DNA of 64,000 nt from Polynucleobacter sp. MWH-UH25E (GCF_018687095.1 NZ_CP061286.1:682001-746000), one strand, 5' to 3'. Shown: positions 28,138 to 38,028, numbered from the stretch's first letter. Translations and numbers: made by a program. The notes: generated from the sequence alone by a model not told the origin.

Positions 28138-29724
28138 GTGCGCCGAATTGCCCGTCTCTCATTCATTTTCTTTACTGCCTGGCGTTATGGTTTATTGCCA
28201 TTACTACGCGATGTTTTAAAGCCAGGTCTTGGACGTGGCTGTTTGACTGTAGTTTGCTGGACCTCACCAGGAACTAGTCTGCCAAGGGGTGAGCGTATTC
28301 GCTTAACGCTTGAGGCGCTTGGTCCAATCTTTGTAAAGTTTGGACAAGTACTATCTACACGTCGAGATCTATTGCCAGAAGATATTGCTAATGAGTTGGC
28401 AAAACTGCAAGATCAAGTGCCCCCATTTTCAAATGCAGAATCTAGGCATTTAATAGAAGCAGCATTAGGGCAATCAATTGATGAAACATTTCTTAGTTTT
28501 GATGCCAGCCCAGTAGCTAGCGCCTCTGTTGCTCAAGTTTATCTGGGTGTTTTGCGAGGAACTGAAAAACATCCTGAGTGGCAGGGTCTACCTGTTGCTG
28601 TAAAAGTGTTGCGCCCTGGCATATTGCCAGTGATTGAAGGCGATCTTGCCTTGATGTACGACTTGGCAAAAATTATTGAAAAGAGCTCTGAGGATGGTCG
28701 TCGTTTAAAGCCTCGTGAGAATGTGGCTGAGTTCGATACGTATTTGCATGATGAGCTTGATCTCATGCGCGAGGCAGCCAATGCTAGCCAGCTACGCCGA
28801 TATTTTGCTGATTCTACGAAGCTGATGATTCCAGAGATGTACTGGGATTTATGTCATACCAATGTCATCGTGATGGAAAAGATGGATGGCATTTCGATTG
28901 GGCGAACTGCTGAATTACGTGGGGCTGGTGTTGACTTCAAGAAATTGGCAGCAGATGGCGTAGAAATCTTTTTTACACAAGTATTTGAATATGGTTTTTT
29001 CCATGCAGATATGCATCCGGGAAATATCATGATCAGTCTAGAGCCAGAGACCTTTGGTCGATTTATCTCTTTGGATTTTGGAATAGTTGGTGCGCTTAGC
29101 GAGTCAGATAAGAATTATTTAGCGTTGAATTTCTTGGCATTCTTTAATCGCGATTACCGCAGAGTTGCTGAGTTGCATATTGAGTCAGGCTGGGTGCCTG
29201 CGAATACGCGCGTTGAAGAACTAGAGGGCGCAGTCCGCTCAGTATGTGAACCATACTTTGATAGACCTCTAAAAGAAATTTCTTTGGGTATTGTGTTGAT
29301 GCGCTTGTTCCAGACATCACGTCGTTTTAAGGTGGAAATTCAGCCGCAATTAACTTTGCTACAGAAGACCTTGCTGAATGTCGAGGGCCTTGCCCGCCAA
29401 TTGGATCCCGATCTGGATCTTTGGAAAACTGCCAAGCCTATCCTTGAAAAATGGGTCAGCAAGCAATTGGGTTGGCGTGGGTTAATTGATGGCTTAAAAG
29501 AAGAGGCGCCCACTTGGGCCAAAATTTTGCCAACTTTGCCCCGTTTAATTGCCGATAGCTTGGCTCAAAGCCGACGCCCTGTAAAAGACCAAAATGCTGA
29601 ATTAGAGGTTTTAAAGGCGCTTTTGCTCCAAGAAAGGCGTACCCATCGCTTGCTAGCAGGGTTCTTACTCTTTGCCGGCGGGTTTTTGGCCGGAATATTG
29701 ATCATTACCCTAGGCATTTACTAG
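28138..29724 (+). CDS. ubiB: Ubiquinone biosynthesis regulatory kinase-like protein
   Basis: Atypical ADCK/ABC1 kinase-like ATPase needed for ubiquinone synthesis. The 528-residue protein begins with a GTG codon. It has the KxGQ motif [18 protein letters not shown], the alanine-rich loop [11 protein letters not shown], lysine in VAVKVLRPG, the catalytic-loop equivalent [12 protein letters not shown] and [10 protein letters not shown]. Residues about 505-528 form a C-terminal membrane anchor. It follows ubiJ by 3 nt. Confidence 0.97.
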   Translation: MRRIARLSFIFFTAWRYGLLPLLRDVLKPGLGRGCLTVVCWTSPGTSLPRGERIRLTLEALGPIFVKFGQVLSTRRDLLPEDIANELAKLQDQVPPFSNAESRHLIEAALGQSIDETFLSFDASPVASASVAQVYLGVLRGTEKHPEWQGLPVAVKVLRPGILPVIEGDLALMYDLAKIIEKSSEDGRRLKPRENVAEFDTYLHDELDLMREAANASQLRRYFADSTKLMIPEMYWDLCHTNVIVMEKMDGISIGRTAELRGAGVDFKKLAADGVEIFFTQVFEYGFFHADMHPGNIMISLEPETFGRFISLDFGIVGALSESDKNYLALNFLAFFNRDYRRVAELHIESGWVPANTRVEELEGAVRSVCEPYFDRPLKEISLGIVLMRLFQTSRRFKVEIQPQLTLLQKTLLNVEGLARQLDPDLDLWKTAKPILEKWVSKQLGWRGLIDGLKEEAPTWAKILPTLPRLIADSLAQSRRPVKDQNAELEVLKALLLQERRTHRLLAGFLLFAGGFLAGILIITLGIY

Positions 29725-29742
29725 CCTCTCGCTGATTGGTCT

Positions 29743-29767
29743 CTAACCCGCTAAAATAGCGGGTTAG
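29743..29767. repeat. Perfect hairpin between ubiB and the DUF502 gene
   Basis: CTAACCCGCTA-AAA-TAGCGGGTTAG: an 11-bp perfect stem with a 3-nt loop, 9 bp before the DUF502 ATG. No T run follows on either strand, so it is not a classical terminator. It may be a weak terminator of ubiB, a mRNA stabiliser or a protein-binding dyad controlling the next gene. Confidence 0.65.
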
Positions 29768-29776
29768 GCAAACACC

Positions 29777-30430
29777 ATGAAAAAATACTTTATCGCTGGC
29801 ATTCTTGTATGGGCTCCCATGGCGGTCACCATTTGGGTGATTACTTGGGGCTTAGGTTTGCTTGATGGCGTTTTTGGCTCGGTAATGCAGGCCATTATTG
29901 CCATTTTCCCGCATCAGTTCGCTGCAGATCTACAGCATTTCAGAGAGTTACCTGGTGTCGGCATTTTGATTGTGGTTGCAGTGATTGTTTTGACTGGTGT
30001 ACTCGCGATTAGTTTTGCGGGCCAGTGGTGGATTAAGGTTTGGGATAAGTTTGTTAATCGCATTCCGGTTGTGCGTTCAATTTATTCCAGCGTACAGCAG
30101 GTGTCTTCAACTTTATTTTCTGGTAGTGGCCAGGCTTTTAGTAAGGCTTTATTAATTCGCTACCCACATGCTGACTCTTGGGCGATTGCCTTTCAAACAG
30201 GAACTCCTGCTAAAGAAGTTGCTGGTAAATTGGGTGATGGATACGTCAATGTATTTTTACCAACCACGCCAAACCCGACTTCTGGTTTTTTCATGATCGT
30301 GCCACGTGCGCAAACGATCGAACTAGAGATGAGTGTAGAGGAAGCATTGAAGCATATTGTTTCAATGGGTTCCGTTCCCCCAAATAATTCCAGTGGATTA
30401 ACTTCTCAAGAGTTGCCACACCATTTTTGA
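29777..30430 (+). CDS. DUF502 family inner-membrane protein
   Basis: A 217-residue protein of unknown function. Two membrane segments are visible at about residues 5-27 (AGILVWAPMAVTIWVITWGL) and 58-82 (GVGILIVVAVIVLTGVLAIS). The cytoplasmic or periplasmic remainder contains the family-conserved NRIPVVRSIYSSVQQVSSTL, and FLPTTPNPTSGFFMIVPRAQ. Such genes commonly precede aspS in Burkholderiales; the gap to aspS here is 16 nt. Confidence 0.88.
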   Translation: MKKYFIAGILVWAPMAVTIWVITWGLGLLDGVFGSVMQAIIAIFPHQFAADLQHFRELPGVGILIVVAVIVLTGVLAISFAGQWWIKVWDKFVNRIPVVRSIYSSVQQVSSTLFSGSGQAFSKALLIRYPHADSWAIAFQTGTPAKEVAGKLGDGYVNVFLPTTPNPTSGFFMIVPRAQTIELEMSVEEALKHIVSMGSVPPNNSSGLTSQELPHHF

Positions 30431-30446
30431 TTTATAGGAAATTGTT

Positions 30447-32246
30447 ATGTCAATGCGTAGCCATAATTGCGGCCAGGTAACAGATGCGCTGATTGGTCAA
30501 GAGGTCACACTCTCAGGCTGGGTCAATCGCCGTCGTGATCATGGAGGCGTAATCTTTATTGACTTGCGTGACCGTGAAGGATTTGTGCAAGTAGTTTGCG
30601 ATCCTGATCGTCCAGAAATGTTTGCGCTTGCAGAGCAGGTGCGTAACGAGTACTGCATTCAAATCAAAGGTCTTGTGCGCGCACGCCCTGCTGGTACAGA
30701 AAATAATGACCTAGCAACAGGTAAGGTTGAAGTGCTCTGCCATAGCTTAGTGATTTTGAACGCTTCAGTAACACCACCATTTCAGATTGATGATGAGAAC
30801 TTATCTGAGACCACACGTTTGACACATCGCGTGTTGGACTTGCGTCGTCCACAAATGCAGAAGAATTTGCGTTTACGTTACAACGTTGCAATGGAGTGCC
30901 GTCGTTATTTAGATGACGCGGGCTTTATCGATATTGAAACTCCGATGTTGACTAAAAGTACGCCAGAAGGTGCGCGTGACTATTTAGTACCATCACGTGT
31001 ACATGATGGTCAGTTCTTTGCGCTGCCACAATCACCTCAATTGTTTAAGCAATTATTGATGGTGGCCGGTTTTGATCGCTACTACCAAATCACCAAGTGT
31101 TTCCGCGATGAAGATTTGCGCGCAGATCGTCAGCCTGAATTTACTCAGATTGACTGTGAAACCGCTTTCTTAAGCGAATTAGAAATTCGGGATTTATTTG
31201 AAAACATGATTCGTCATATTTTCAAGAAGACCTTGAATGTAGAGTTACCAAACCCATTTCCAACAATGCCGTATTCAGAGGGCATGGCGCGTTTTGGTTC
31301 CGATAAGCCTGATCTTCGTGTGAACTTTGAGTTCACCGAGTTAACGGATTTGATGAAAGATGTTGATTTCAAGGTGTTCTCAGGCGCTGCAAATCAGGTT
31401 GGTGGGCGCGTAGTAGGTTTATGCGTACCCGGCGGCGCTGAAATTAGCCGTAGTGAAATTGATGACTACACACAGTTTGTAAGCATCTATGGCGCCAAAG
31501 GTTTGGCGTGGATTAAGGTGAATTCAGTTGCGGAAGGTCGTAATGGTTTGCAATCACCAATCGTCAAGAATTTGCATGACGCAGCAATTGAAGGCATTTT
31601 GAAGCGTACTGGCGCAAAAGATGGCGACATTATTTTCTTTGGTGCCGATAAAGAAAAAATCGTAAATGATGCCATCGGTAATTTACGTCTACGTATTGGT
31701 CATTCTGCTTGGGGTAAAGAGCATGGCCTCTTTACAGAGGGTTGGAAGCCACTATGGGTTGTTGACTTCCCTATGTTCGACTATGACGAAGGCGAAGCGC
31801 GCTGGGTTGCTTGTCACCATCCATTCACTAGCCCTAAAGACGAACATATGCAGTATCTAGAGACGGATCCTGGTAAGTGCTTAGCTAAAGCGTATGACAT
31901 GGTTTTAAATGGTAGCGAAATTGGTGGCGGCTCTGTGCGTATTCACCAAGAAGCAGTTCAAAGCCAAGTATTCCGAGCACTGAAGATTGGTGCTGAAGAA
32001 GCGCAAGCGAAGTTTGGTTTCTTATTGGATGCTTTGCAGTATGGTGCTCCTCCGCACGGTGGTATTGCATTTGGTTTGGACCGTATTGTTACGATGATGA
32101 CTGGTGCTGAATCAATTCGCGATGTGATCGCTTTCCCTAAAACACAACGCGCACAATGCTTATTAACTCAGGCGCCAAGTCCTGTAGATGAGCGTCAGTT
32201 ACGTGAGTTGCACATTCGTTTGCGTCAGGCAGCACCAGCCGCATAA
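30447..32246 (+). CDS. aspS: Aspartyl-tRNA synthetase (bacterial type)
   Basis: Class II synthetase of 599 residues. N-terminal OB anticodon-binding domain ([40 protein letters not shown]), motif 2 [21 protein letters not shown] insertion domain in the middle, and motif 3 [21 protein letters not shown] ribosome site (TAGGAAA) precedes the ATG. Bacterial-type AspRS may be discriminating or not depending on GatCAB, which is outside the window. Confidence 0.97.
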   Translation: MSMRSHNCGQVTDALIGQEVTLSGWVNRRRDHGGVIFIDLRDREGFVQVVCDPDRPEMFALAEQVRNEYCIQIKGLVRARPAGTENNDLATGKVEVLCHSLVILNASVTPPFQIDDENLSETTRLTHRVLDLRRPQMQKNLRLRYNVAMECRRYLDDAGFIDIETPMLTKSTPEGARDYLVPSRVHDGQFFALPQSPQLFKQLLMVAGFDRYYQITKCFRDEDLRADRQPEFTQIDCETAFLSELEIRDLFENMIRHIFKKTLNVELPNPFPTMPYSEGMARFGSDKPDLRVNFEFTELTDLMKDVDFKVFSGAANQVGGRVVGLCVPGGAEISRSEIDDYTQFVSIYGAKGLAWIKVNSVAEGRNGLQSPIVKNLHDAAIEGILKRTGAKDGDIIFFGADKEKIVNDAIGNLRLRIGHSAWGKEHGLFTEGWKPLWVVDFPMFDYDEGEARWVACHHPFTSPKDEHMQYLETDPGKCLAKAYDMVLNGSEIGGGSVRIHQEAVQSQVFRALKIGAEEAQAKFGFLLDALQYGAPPHGGIAFGLDRIVTMMTGAESIRDVIAFPKTQRAQCLLTQAPSPVDERQLRELHIRLRQAAPAA

Positions 32247-32276
32247 AACTGCTTAGATTAATCAGCAGCATCTATC

Positions 32277-32720
32277 TTGAAAATCCCTATTTCGGTTTTA
32301 GTTGTTATCTATAAATCGAATAGGGATGTTTTATTGATAGAGCGTGCTGATCGCCACGGTTTCTGGCAGTCTGTCACTGGTAGCATAGATGCGCCAAACG
32401 AAGATTTAGCCTTGGCGGCAAGCCGAGAGGTATTTGAAGAGACGGGTATCGCTGTTGACCAATTACCGGCTGGATCTCTGCGTGATATGCATCACCATAT
32501 TGAGTATGAGATCTATCCCGAGTGGCGCTTTCGCTATGCCCCTGGCGTTACCCGCAATATCGAACATTGGTTTTCACTTAAAGTGCCTGATGGAATTCAA
32601 ATTCAGTTGGCGCCACGAGAGCATGTTGCCTACGAATGGTTGCCGTTTGAAGAGGCAGCTAAGAAGTGTTTTTCTCGCAGTAATGGCGAAGCCATCATGA
32701 GACTGTTCTCGGCAAACTAA
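32277..32720 (+). CDS. nudB: Dihydroneopterin triphosphate diphosphatase
   Basis: Nudix hydrolase of folate synthesis, 147 residues. The only workable start is TTG at 32277 (MKIPISVLVVIYKSN); the first in-frame ATG is about 64 codons later. The Nudix box runs GSIDAPNEDLALAASREVF then EETGI, with one residue more than usual between the first Gly and Glu (G-x6-E). WQSVTGS and the C-terminal HVAYEWLPFEEA match NudB. It follows aspS by 30 nt, a pairing seen in relatives. The start lacks a clear Shine-Dalgarno site. Confidence 0.88.
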   Translation: MKIPISVLVVIYKSNRDVLLIERADRHGFWQSVTGSIDAPNEDLALAASREVFEETGIAVDQLPAGSLRDMHHHIEYEIYPEWRFRYAPGVTRNIEHWFSLKVPDGIQIQLAPREHVAYEWLPFEEAAKKCFSRSNGEAIMRLFSAN

Positions 32721-32744
32721 AGCAGAAGCGAATAAGATACAACG

Positions 32745-34568
32745 ATGAGACATTCATCGGGTCACCATCGGTCTAGCGGCGAGTCAAATACGCCTCAACG
32801 TGGTGATTGGCGCGTTATTCGCGACCTCCTTCCTTATTTACTGGAGTATCGCTTTAGGGTAATTCTGGCGCTGACTTGTTTGGTTGCTGCGAAGTTCGCC
32901 AATTTAGGCATTCCTATTTTGATGAAAGAGTTAATCGACTCTTTGGATATCAAGGCAAACTCACCTCAAGCAATCTTAGTAGTGCCAGTTGGCATCATTG
33001 TTGCCTATGGTTTATTGAGAATCTCAGCTTCATTATTTGCAGAGTTGCGTGAAGCCTTATTTGCTCGAGTTACTCAAAATGCAGTCCGTAAGGTAGCGCT
33101 TCAAGTTTTTGAGCATTTACATTCACTTGCCCTTAGCTTTCATTTAGCTCGTCAAACGGGTGGCGTGAGTCGCGATATTGAGCGCGGTACCCGCGGAATC
33201 CAGTCACTCATTTCATATTCGCTCTACAGCATTTTGCCGACCTTAATTGAGTTCTGCTTGGTGCTTGGCTACTTCGCATACTCATATGACATCTGGTTTG
33301 CAGCAATTACTCTCGTGGCGCTAGTTTTGTACATAGCATTTACGATTGTGGTGACTGAGTGGCGAACGCACTACCGTCGCGCTATGAATGAGATGGATTC
33401 GAAAGCCAATCAAAAAGCAATTGACTCCTTATTGAACTTCGAGACCGTTAAATATTTTGGTAACGAAGCTTTTGAGACTGCCAGATACGATGACAATCTT
33501 TTACGCTATCAATCGGCAGCCATCAAATCCCAGAAAACCTTAGCTTTCCTCAATTTAGGTCAACAGATCATTATTGCGATTGGTTTGATGTTGATTTTGT
33601 GGCGCGCTACGCTTGGGGTAGTTAATGACACGATGACACTGGGTGATCTAGTGCTAGTGAATACCTTGATGATTCAGTTATATATCCCTTTAAATTTTCT
33701 GGGAGTTATTTATCGCGAGATCAAGCAATCATTAACTGATATGGATCGCATGTTTTCTTTACTCAATACAGAAAAAGAAATTGCAGATTCTCCAAATGCG
33801 CATCCTTTACACATTGATAACCCTAATCAGGGTCCTGATGTGCGTTTTGAAAATGTGTCGTTTCATTATGAGAGTAAGAGAGAAATTCTCCGCGATGTCA
33901 GTTTTAATATTCCAGCGGGTACGACAACCGCAGTTGTAGGTCAGAGTGGCGCTGGCAAGAGTACTTTGGCGAGATTGCTATTCCGCTTCTATGATGCCCA
34001 GTCAGGAAAGATCATCATTGATGGTCAAAACATTCAAGATGTGACGCAATTGAGTTTGCGCAAAGCCATCGGCATCGTTCCACAAGACACTGTCTTATTT
34101 AATGACACGATTGGTTACAACATTGCTTATGGAGATCCCTCTGCGAGTTTTGAAGAGGTCCAAGAGGCTGCTAGAGCAGCTCAAATTGATGGCTTTATTA
34201 AGCACTTGCCAGATGCTTATCAAACTCAGGTGGGTGAACGAGGCTTAAAGTTATCGGGCGGAGAGAAGCAACGCGTTGCTATTGCGAGAACGCTATTGAA
34301 AAAACCAGCAATGCTGATTTTTGATGAAGCTACATCAGCCTTGGACTCCAAAACAGAGCGTGCATTTCAGGAAGAGTTGTTCAATTTGGCAAAAAATCGA
34401 ACAACACTCATCATCGCCCATCGTTTATCTACCATCATCCATGCTGATCAAATTTTAGTAATGGATCATGGGCAGGTCGTTGAGCGCGGCACACATCTTG
34501 AGCTACTAGCAGCCAAAGGAAAGTATGCGGAGATGTGGCAAATGCAAGAGCGTGCAGGGCTTGATTAG
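32745..34568 (+). CDS. Atm1/AtmA-type ABC exporter
   Basis: A 607-residue half-transporter: six-helix membrane domain (about 30-330) and ATPase domain (about 365-600). Walker A is GQSGAGKSTLARLLFRFYDA near residue 400, signature LKLSGGEKQRVAIARTLL, Walker B AMLIFDEATSALD, H-loop LIIAHRLSTI. KANQKAIDSLLNFETVKYFG is diagnostic of the ABCB7/Atm1 family, which exports glutathione-linked sulfur or metal species. No C-terminal HMA or Cys-rich metal domain is visible; the N terminus has a His/Ser-rich stretch (MRHSSGHHRSSGES). It lies 24 nt after nudB. Confidence 0.92.
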   Translation: MRHSSGHHRSSGESNTPQRGDWRVIRDLLPYLLEYRFRVILALTCLVAAKFANLGIPILMKELIDSLDIKANSPQAILVVPVGIIVAYGLLRISASLFAELREALFARVTQNAVRKVALQVFEHLHSLALSFHLARQTGGVSRDIERGTRGIQSLISYSLYSILPTLIEFCLVLGYFAYSYDIWFAAITLVALVLYIAFTIVVTEWRTHYRRAMNEMDSKANQKAIDSLLNFETVKYFGNEAFETARYDDNLLRYQSAAIKSQKTLAFLNLGQQIIIAIGLMLILWRATLGVVNDTMTLGDLVLVNTLMIQLYIPLNFLGVIYREIKQSLTDMDRMFSLLNTEKEIADSPNAHPLHIDNPNQGPDVRFENVSFHYESKREILRDVSFNIPAGTTTAVVGQSGAGKSTLARLLFRFYDAQSGKIIIDGQNIQDVTQLSLRKAIGIVPQDTVLFNDTIGYNIAYGDPSASFEEVQEAARAAQIDGFIKHLPDAYQTQVGERGLKLSGGEKQRVAIARTLLKKPAMLIFDEATSALDSKTERAFQEELFNLAKNRTTLIIAHRLSTIIHADQILVMDHGQVVERGTHLELLAAKGKYAEMWQMQERAGLD

Positions 34569-34577
34569 AATAGACCA

Positions 34578-35924
34578 ATGACGCAGCAACATTCTCAGCC
34601 AATCAGTACCGAGATCATTCTCAAAAATGCCTTTGCAGCAGCAGTGGCAGTCGCAGATCCACAAGTCATTGTTCCCCAACATTTGGGAAGGATTTTTCCA
34701 GCGGGGCAAGAGCCCAAAGGTAAATGTCTAGTGGTGGGCGCTGGAAAAGCAAGCGCCTCAATGGCGAGTGCTTTAGAAACGTACGCTAAAGAACATTGGC
34801 CTCAAGTCAAGATTGAAGGTGTTGTATTAACTCGCTATGGTCATAGCTCACCCACTTCTGACATTCAAATCATCGAAGCAGGTCATCCAGTGCCAGACCA
34901 AGCGGGCATGGATGGCGCTAAAGCTATATTGGAATTAACTCAAACGCTTAAAGAAGGTGATGTATTAATTGCTTTGGTTTCCGGCGGTGGATCCAGTTTG
35001 TTAACTCTTCCAGTTGATGGCATCTCAATTGATGATATGCGCAAGACTACTGAAGCCTTACTTCTTAGTGGTGCTCCAATCGAAGAGATGAATGTCGTGC
35101 GCAAGCACTTATCGGCCATCTTAGGAGGCAACCTAGCGAGACGTGCGATTGCTCGTGGGGCGCGGGTAGAGGCATTACTAATTTCAGATGTCACTGGCGA
35201 TTCGCCTGCCGATATTGCAAGCGGCCCTTGTGCGGCTGATTACTCAACTTACTTAGATGCGCTGAATATTATTGAGTCCTATCGCTTGCAAGAACTTATT
35301 CCAGAATCAGTCTTGAATCATCTAAAGCAAGGTGTGGCAGGACAGAAACCTGAAACTCTAAAAGATGCTGATTTGGTGAGCGCGAGAATATCTAATCATG
35401 TCATTGCAACCGCTTATAAGAGCCTAGAGGCCGCCGCAAATTTTGTCAGAGCGCATGGGTATGAGCCTATTGTGTTGGGCGATACGATCACGGGTGAAGC
35501 TCAGGAAGTTGGCATGATGCAGGCACAATTGGCACGCGAGTATTTTGTAAAGATGGGTAAAGCAGATAAACCTCTTGCGCTAATTTCTGGTGGCGAATGT
35601 ACCGTGACGATCCCTGCGGGAACTAAGGGGCGAGGCGGCCGCTGTAGTGAATACCTGCTTTCACTCTATGCTAATAGCGCGGATTTTCCAAAGATGGCTG
35701 CATTAGCTGCAGATACAGATGGCATTGATGGTAGCGAAAGGAATGCGGGCGCCTGGTTTGATGGCGGTATTCGGGAATTAGCTAAGACTAAGGCAATAAA
35801 GCCAGCTGAGTACTTAGAAGCTCATGACTGTTATGGTTTTTTTGCGCAATTAGATGCTTTAGTGGAAACTGGCCCTACACTAACGAATGTCAATGATTTC
35901 CGCATTATTTTGCTTAATAAATAA
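34578..35924 (+). CDS. Glycerate 2-kinase (MOFRL family)
   Basis: Phosphorylates D-glycerate to 2-phosphoglycerate. The 448-residue protein has an N-terminal DUF4147 domain ([55 protein letters not shown]) and a C-terminal MOFRL domain ([39 protein letters not shown]). Related genes are named ttuD or gckA; I do not assign a symbol. It lies 9 nt after the ABC exporter and 2 nt before pyrC. Given the 2-hydroxy-acid oxidase nearby, a role in glycolate/glycerate use is possible. Confidence 0.93.
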   Translation: MTQQHSQPISTEIILKNAFAAAVAVADPQVIVPQHLGRIFPAGQEPKGKCLVVGAGKASASMASALETYAKEHWPQVKIEGVVLTRYGHSSPTSDIQIIEAGHPVPDQAGMDGAKAILELTQTLKEGDVLIALVSGGGSSLLTLPVDGISIDDMRKTTEALLLSGAPIEEMNVVRKHLSAILGGNLARRAIARGARVEALLISDVTGDSPADIASGPCAADYSTYLDALNIIESYRLQELIPESVLNHLKQGVAGQKPETLKDADLVSARISNHVIATAYKSLEAAANFVRAHGYEPIVLGDTITGEAQEVGMMQAQLAREYFVKMGKADKPLALISGGECTVTIPAGTKGRGGRCSEYLLSLYANSADFPKMAALAADTDGIDGSERNAGAWFDGGIRELAKTKAIKPAEYLEAHDCYGFFAQLDALVETGPTLTNVNDFRIILLNK

Positions 35925-35926
35925 TT

Positions 35927-36991
35927 ATGTCGAATTTAAATACGCCTTCACGAATTGAAATGATCCAGCCAGATGACTGGCATTTACATATTCGTGATGG
36001 TGATGTGATGAAGGATGTATTGGCTGACACGGCCCGTCAATTTGCGCGAGCAATCATCATGCCGAACTTAAAGCCACCAGTGACCACTGTGGATTTAGCG
36101 AAGGCGTATCAATCCCGTATCGATGCTAACTTAAAAACACTAGGCATCACTAGTTTCACGCCGCTCATGACTTTGTATCTCACCGATAACACCACTGCAG
36201 ATGAGGTTCGCAAAGCAAAGGCCGAGGGTATTGTTGGTTTTAAGTTATATCCTGCTGGTGCTACAACCAATAGTGATGCTGGTGTTAGTGATATTAAGCG
36301 TTGTTATCAAGCGCTAGAGGCGATGCAAGCAGTTGGCATGCCTTTGTTAGTGCATGGTGAAGTGACCACTGCTGATATTGATATCTTTGATCGTGAAGCG
36401 GTATTTATTGACTCTGTGCTTGAGCCATTACGTAAAGATTTTCCAGAATTAAAGATTGTGTTTGAACACATCACTACTAAGCAAGCTGCTCACTATGTTC
36501 GTGATGCCGCAACTAATGGCAAAAATACTTTAGCTGCAACTATTACGCCACAGCATTTACTGATGAATCGCAATGCTATTTTTGCTGGAGGTATTCGTCC
36601 TCACAACTACTGCTTGCCAGTATTAAAACGCGAAGAGCATCGAGTTGCATTAGTTGAGGCTGCTACTAGTGGAAATTCACGTTTCTTCTTGGGCACGGAT
36701 AGTGCTCCACATGCCAAGGGTGCGAAAGAAGCTGCTTGTGGTTGCGCAGGTTGCTATAGCGCTTTTAATGCATTGGGTTTGTATGCCGAAGCGTTTGAGA
36801 GCGTAGGCAAGTTAGATAAATTAGAGGGATTCGCCAGTTTCTTTGGTCCCGACTTTTATGCTTTGCCGCGCAATACTAAAAAAATTACTTTATCCAAGCA
36901 GGCCCAAGCCATTCCTGTGGAATTGCCACTCGGTGATGCGACGATTGTTCCACTGCGCGCAGGCGAAACAATTGCTTGGTCATTGGTTTAA
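35927..36991 (+). CDS. pyrC: Dihydroorotase (class II, PyrC type)
   Basis: Zinc amidohydrolase of pyrimidine synthesis, 354 residues. Metal-binding HLH motif in [13 protein letters not shown] (residues about 16-28), the carboxylated lysine in [19 protein letters not shown], the [13 protein letters not shown] region, and the [20 protein letters not shown] loop. Length matches E. coli PyrC-like enzymes. It follows the glycerate kinase by 2 nt and precedes the RNase P RNA gene. Confidence 0.97.
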   Translation: MSNLNTPSRIEMIQPDDWHLHIRDGDVMKDVLADTARQFARAIIMPNLKPPVTTVDLAKAYQSRIDANLKTLGITSFTPLMTLYLTDNTTADEVRKAKAEGIVGFKLYPAGATTNSDAGVSDIKRCYQALEAMQAVGMPLLVHGEVTTADIDIFDREAVFIDSVLEPLRKDFPELKIVFEHITTKQAAHYVRDAATNGKNTLAATITPQHLLMNRNAIFAGGIRPHNYCLPVLKREEHRVALVEAATSGNSRFFLGTDSAPHAKGAKEAACGCAGCYSAFNALGLYAEAFESVGKLDKLEGFASFFGPDFYALPRNTKKITLSKQAQAIPVELPLGDATIVPLRAGETIAWSLV

Positions 36992-37033
36992 TCAATACTT
37001 TTATTTTTATCAGCTAATTTGCTCTGACTGCGT

Positions 37034-37039
37034 TAGACT
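37034..37039 (+). promoter_or_regulatory. Candidate -10 element for rnpB
   Basis: TAGACT ends 7 bp before the first base of helix P1 of the RNase P RNA at 37046, the expected spacing to a transcription start. No clear -35 hexamer is visible at 17 bp; TTGCTC at 37019 is too close. Confidence 0.35.
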
Positions 37040-37045
37040 GCAGGC

Positions 37046-37352
37046 GCAGAGTCAATTAGGCAATCGCCGCCTCTTAATTGAGGGGGAGGAAAGTCCGGAC
37101 TCCATAGGGTAGGGTGATGGCTAACGGCCATCCACGGTGACGTGAGGAATAGGGCCACAGAGACGAGCGTATTTAGTTACGGTGAAACGCGGTAACCTCC
37201 ACCTGGAGCAATCCCAAGTATGCAGACGATGAGGCGTCCCGCTGAGTCTGCGGGTAGGGAGCTTGAGCCGTCAGGTAACTAACGGCCTAGAGGAATGATT
37301 GCCCCTAAATGAAAATTTAGGCGACAGAATCCGGCTTATCGATTGACTCTGC
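37046..37352 (+). ncRNA. rnpB: RNase P RNA (bacterial type A, reduced)
   Basis: Catalytic RNA that matures tRNA 5' ends. Helix P1 pairs GCAGAGTCAAT (37046-37056) with ATTGACTCTGC (37342-37352). The P4 strands GAGGAAAGTCCGGACTCC and ACAGAATCCGGCTTAT are present, as are CTCCACCTGGAGCAA, the tRNA CCA-binding GCGGGTAGGGAGCTTGAG region and P18 with a GTAA tetraloop. The RNA is about 307 nt against about 377 in E. coli. Between CAGAGA and GGTAACCTCCACC only 27 nt remain, so P12 is minimal and P13/P14 seem absent; P3 is short as well. No terminator is visible and the osmC-like stop codon lies 2 nt further on. Confidence 0.96.
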
Positions 37353-37354
37353 AC

Positions 37355-37777
37355 TTATTCCGCAATGACTTCAACGCTGTATGTCAGCTCAGCAGTTTTT
37401 GCCAGCATTGTTGTGGCAGAGCAGTACTTTTCATGGGATAGCTTGACGGCGCGGTCTACTTTTGCAGGATCCAAATCTTTGCCTTTGACCTTGAAGTGCA
37501 AATTGATCTTGGTGAAGACTTTTGGGTCTTCTGTAGCCCTTTCGGCTTGCAGAGCCACTTCGCAGCCACTGACAGCCTGGCGGGACCTTTGCAGGATCAG
37601 TACAACGTCAAAAGCCGAACAACCGCCAGCCCCAGCTAAAAGGAGCTCCATTGGCCTTGGGGCTAGGTTTCTACCTCCCGCTTCGGGGGCGCCGTCCATA
37701 TTGACAAGGTGTCCACTGCCAGTTTCTGCAGAAAAGGCCATGCCGCCATTACCCAACCAAGATACTCGACATTCCAT
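37355..37777 (-). CDS. OsmC/YhfA family protein
   Basis: A 140-residue OsmC-fold protein. The two reactive-type cysteines are in GAGGCSAFDVVLIL (near residue 54) and SHEKYCSATTML (near residue 119). RNLAPRPMELLLAGAGGCSA and YSVEVI at the end match the YhfA-like branch, whose role is less clear than the hydroperoxide reductases Ohr and OsmC. It runs convergent to rnpB, with its stop 2 nt from the RNA 3' end. A gap of 406 bp separates it from the divergent rplM. Confidence 0.9.
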   Translation of the reverse strand: MECRVSWLGNGGMAFSAETGSGHLVNMDGAPEAGGRNLAPRPMELLLAGAGGCSAFDVVLILQRSRQAVSGCEVALQAERATEDPKVFTKINLHFKVKGKDLDPAKVDRAVKLSHEKYCSATTMLAKTAELTYSVEVIAE

Positions 37778-37890
37778 ATTAGTGACCCCTAACTTACTAA
37801 ATTAATCAATATTTTCAAGAGTTTATCAATTTTTAAAGGATTCAGAGTTGTTGCATAGCAACATAAAATTATTGATTTTGGTCAATTTTC

Positions 37891-37920
37891 TTGCATTGCG
37901 GTAAGTTCTTTGTGTAGAAT
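37891..37920 (+). promoter_or_regulatory. Sigma-70-type promoter upstream of rplM
   Basis: TTGCAT (37891-37896) and TAGAAT (37915-37920) are separated by 18 bp. The expected start is about 37926-37928. A terminator lies 100 nt downstream, so this promoter drives either a free small RNA or an attenuated rplM-rpsI leader. Confidence 0.55.
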
Positions 37921-37926
37921 GACCAT

Positions 37927-38028
37927 ATTGGTAGTCAGTCTTATACAAGACTGCGACTTACCTCCCAGTGTCTCCTCCACCCAAACATAGGTGGATTCCA
38001 ACCCAGGACTAGCTCCTGGGTTTTTTTT
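37927..38028 (+). ncRNA. Candidate structured RNA: small RNA or attenuator leader ahead of rplM
   Basis: About 102 nt from a promoter to a terminator. Hairpin 1 (37930-37962) pairs GGTAGTCAGTCTT with AAGACT-GACT-ACC across loop ATAC, 13 pairs with two small bulges. A C-rich linker (37963-37975) has two CTCC motifs, complementary to Shine-Dalgarno sequence. Hairpin 2 (37976-37995) is TCCACC / GGTGGA with an 8-nt loop. Hairpin 3 is the terminator at 38000-38022 with eight T. No start codon with a ribosome site is seen inside. It may be autonomous or control rplM-rpsI. I cannot tell whether it belongs to a catalogued family. Confidence 0.5.
38000..38028 (+). terminator. Rho-independent terminator upstream of rplM
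   Basis: AACCCAGGA-CTAGC-TCCTGGGTT is a perfect 9-bp stem with a 5-nt loop, followed by an uninterrupted T run to 38028. No protein gene on the plus strand ends before it; the nearest plus-strand gene upstream is rnpB, 650 nt away. Confidence 0.85.

Noticed and set aside
37365..37805. 146-codon plus-strand frame antisense to the OsmC-like gene
   Set aside because: The OsmC-family match of the minus strand is strong, and the antisense protein is rich in Ser/Leu/Cys without a recognisable domain.
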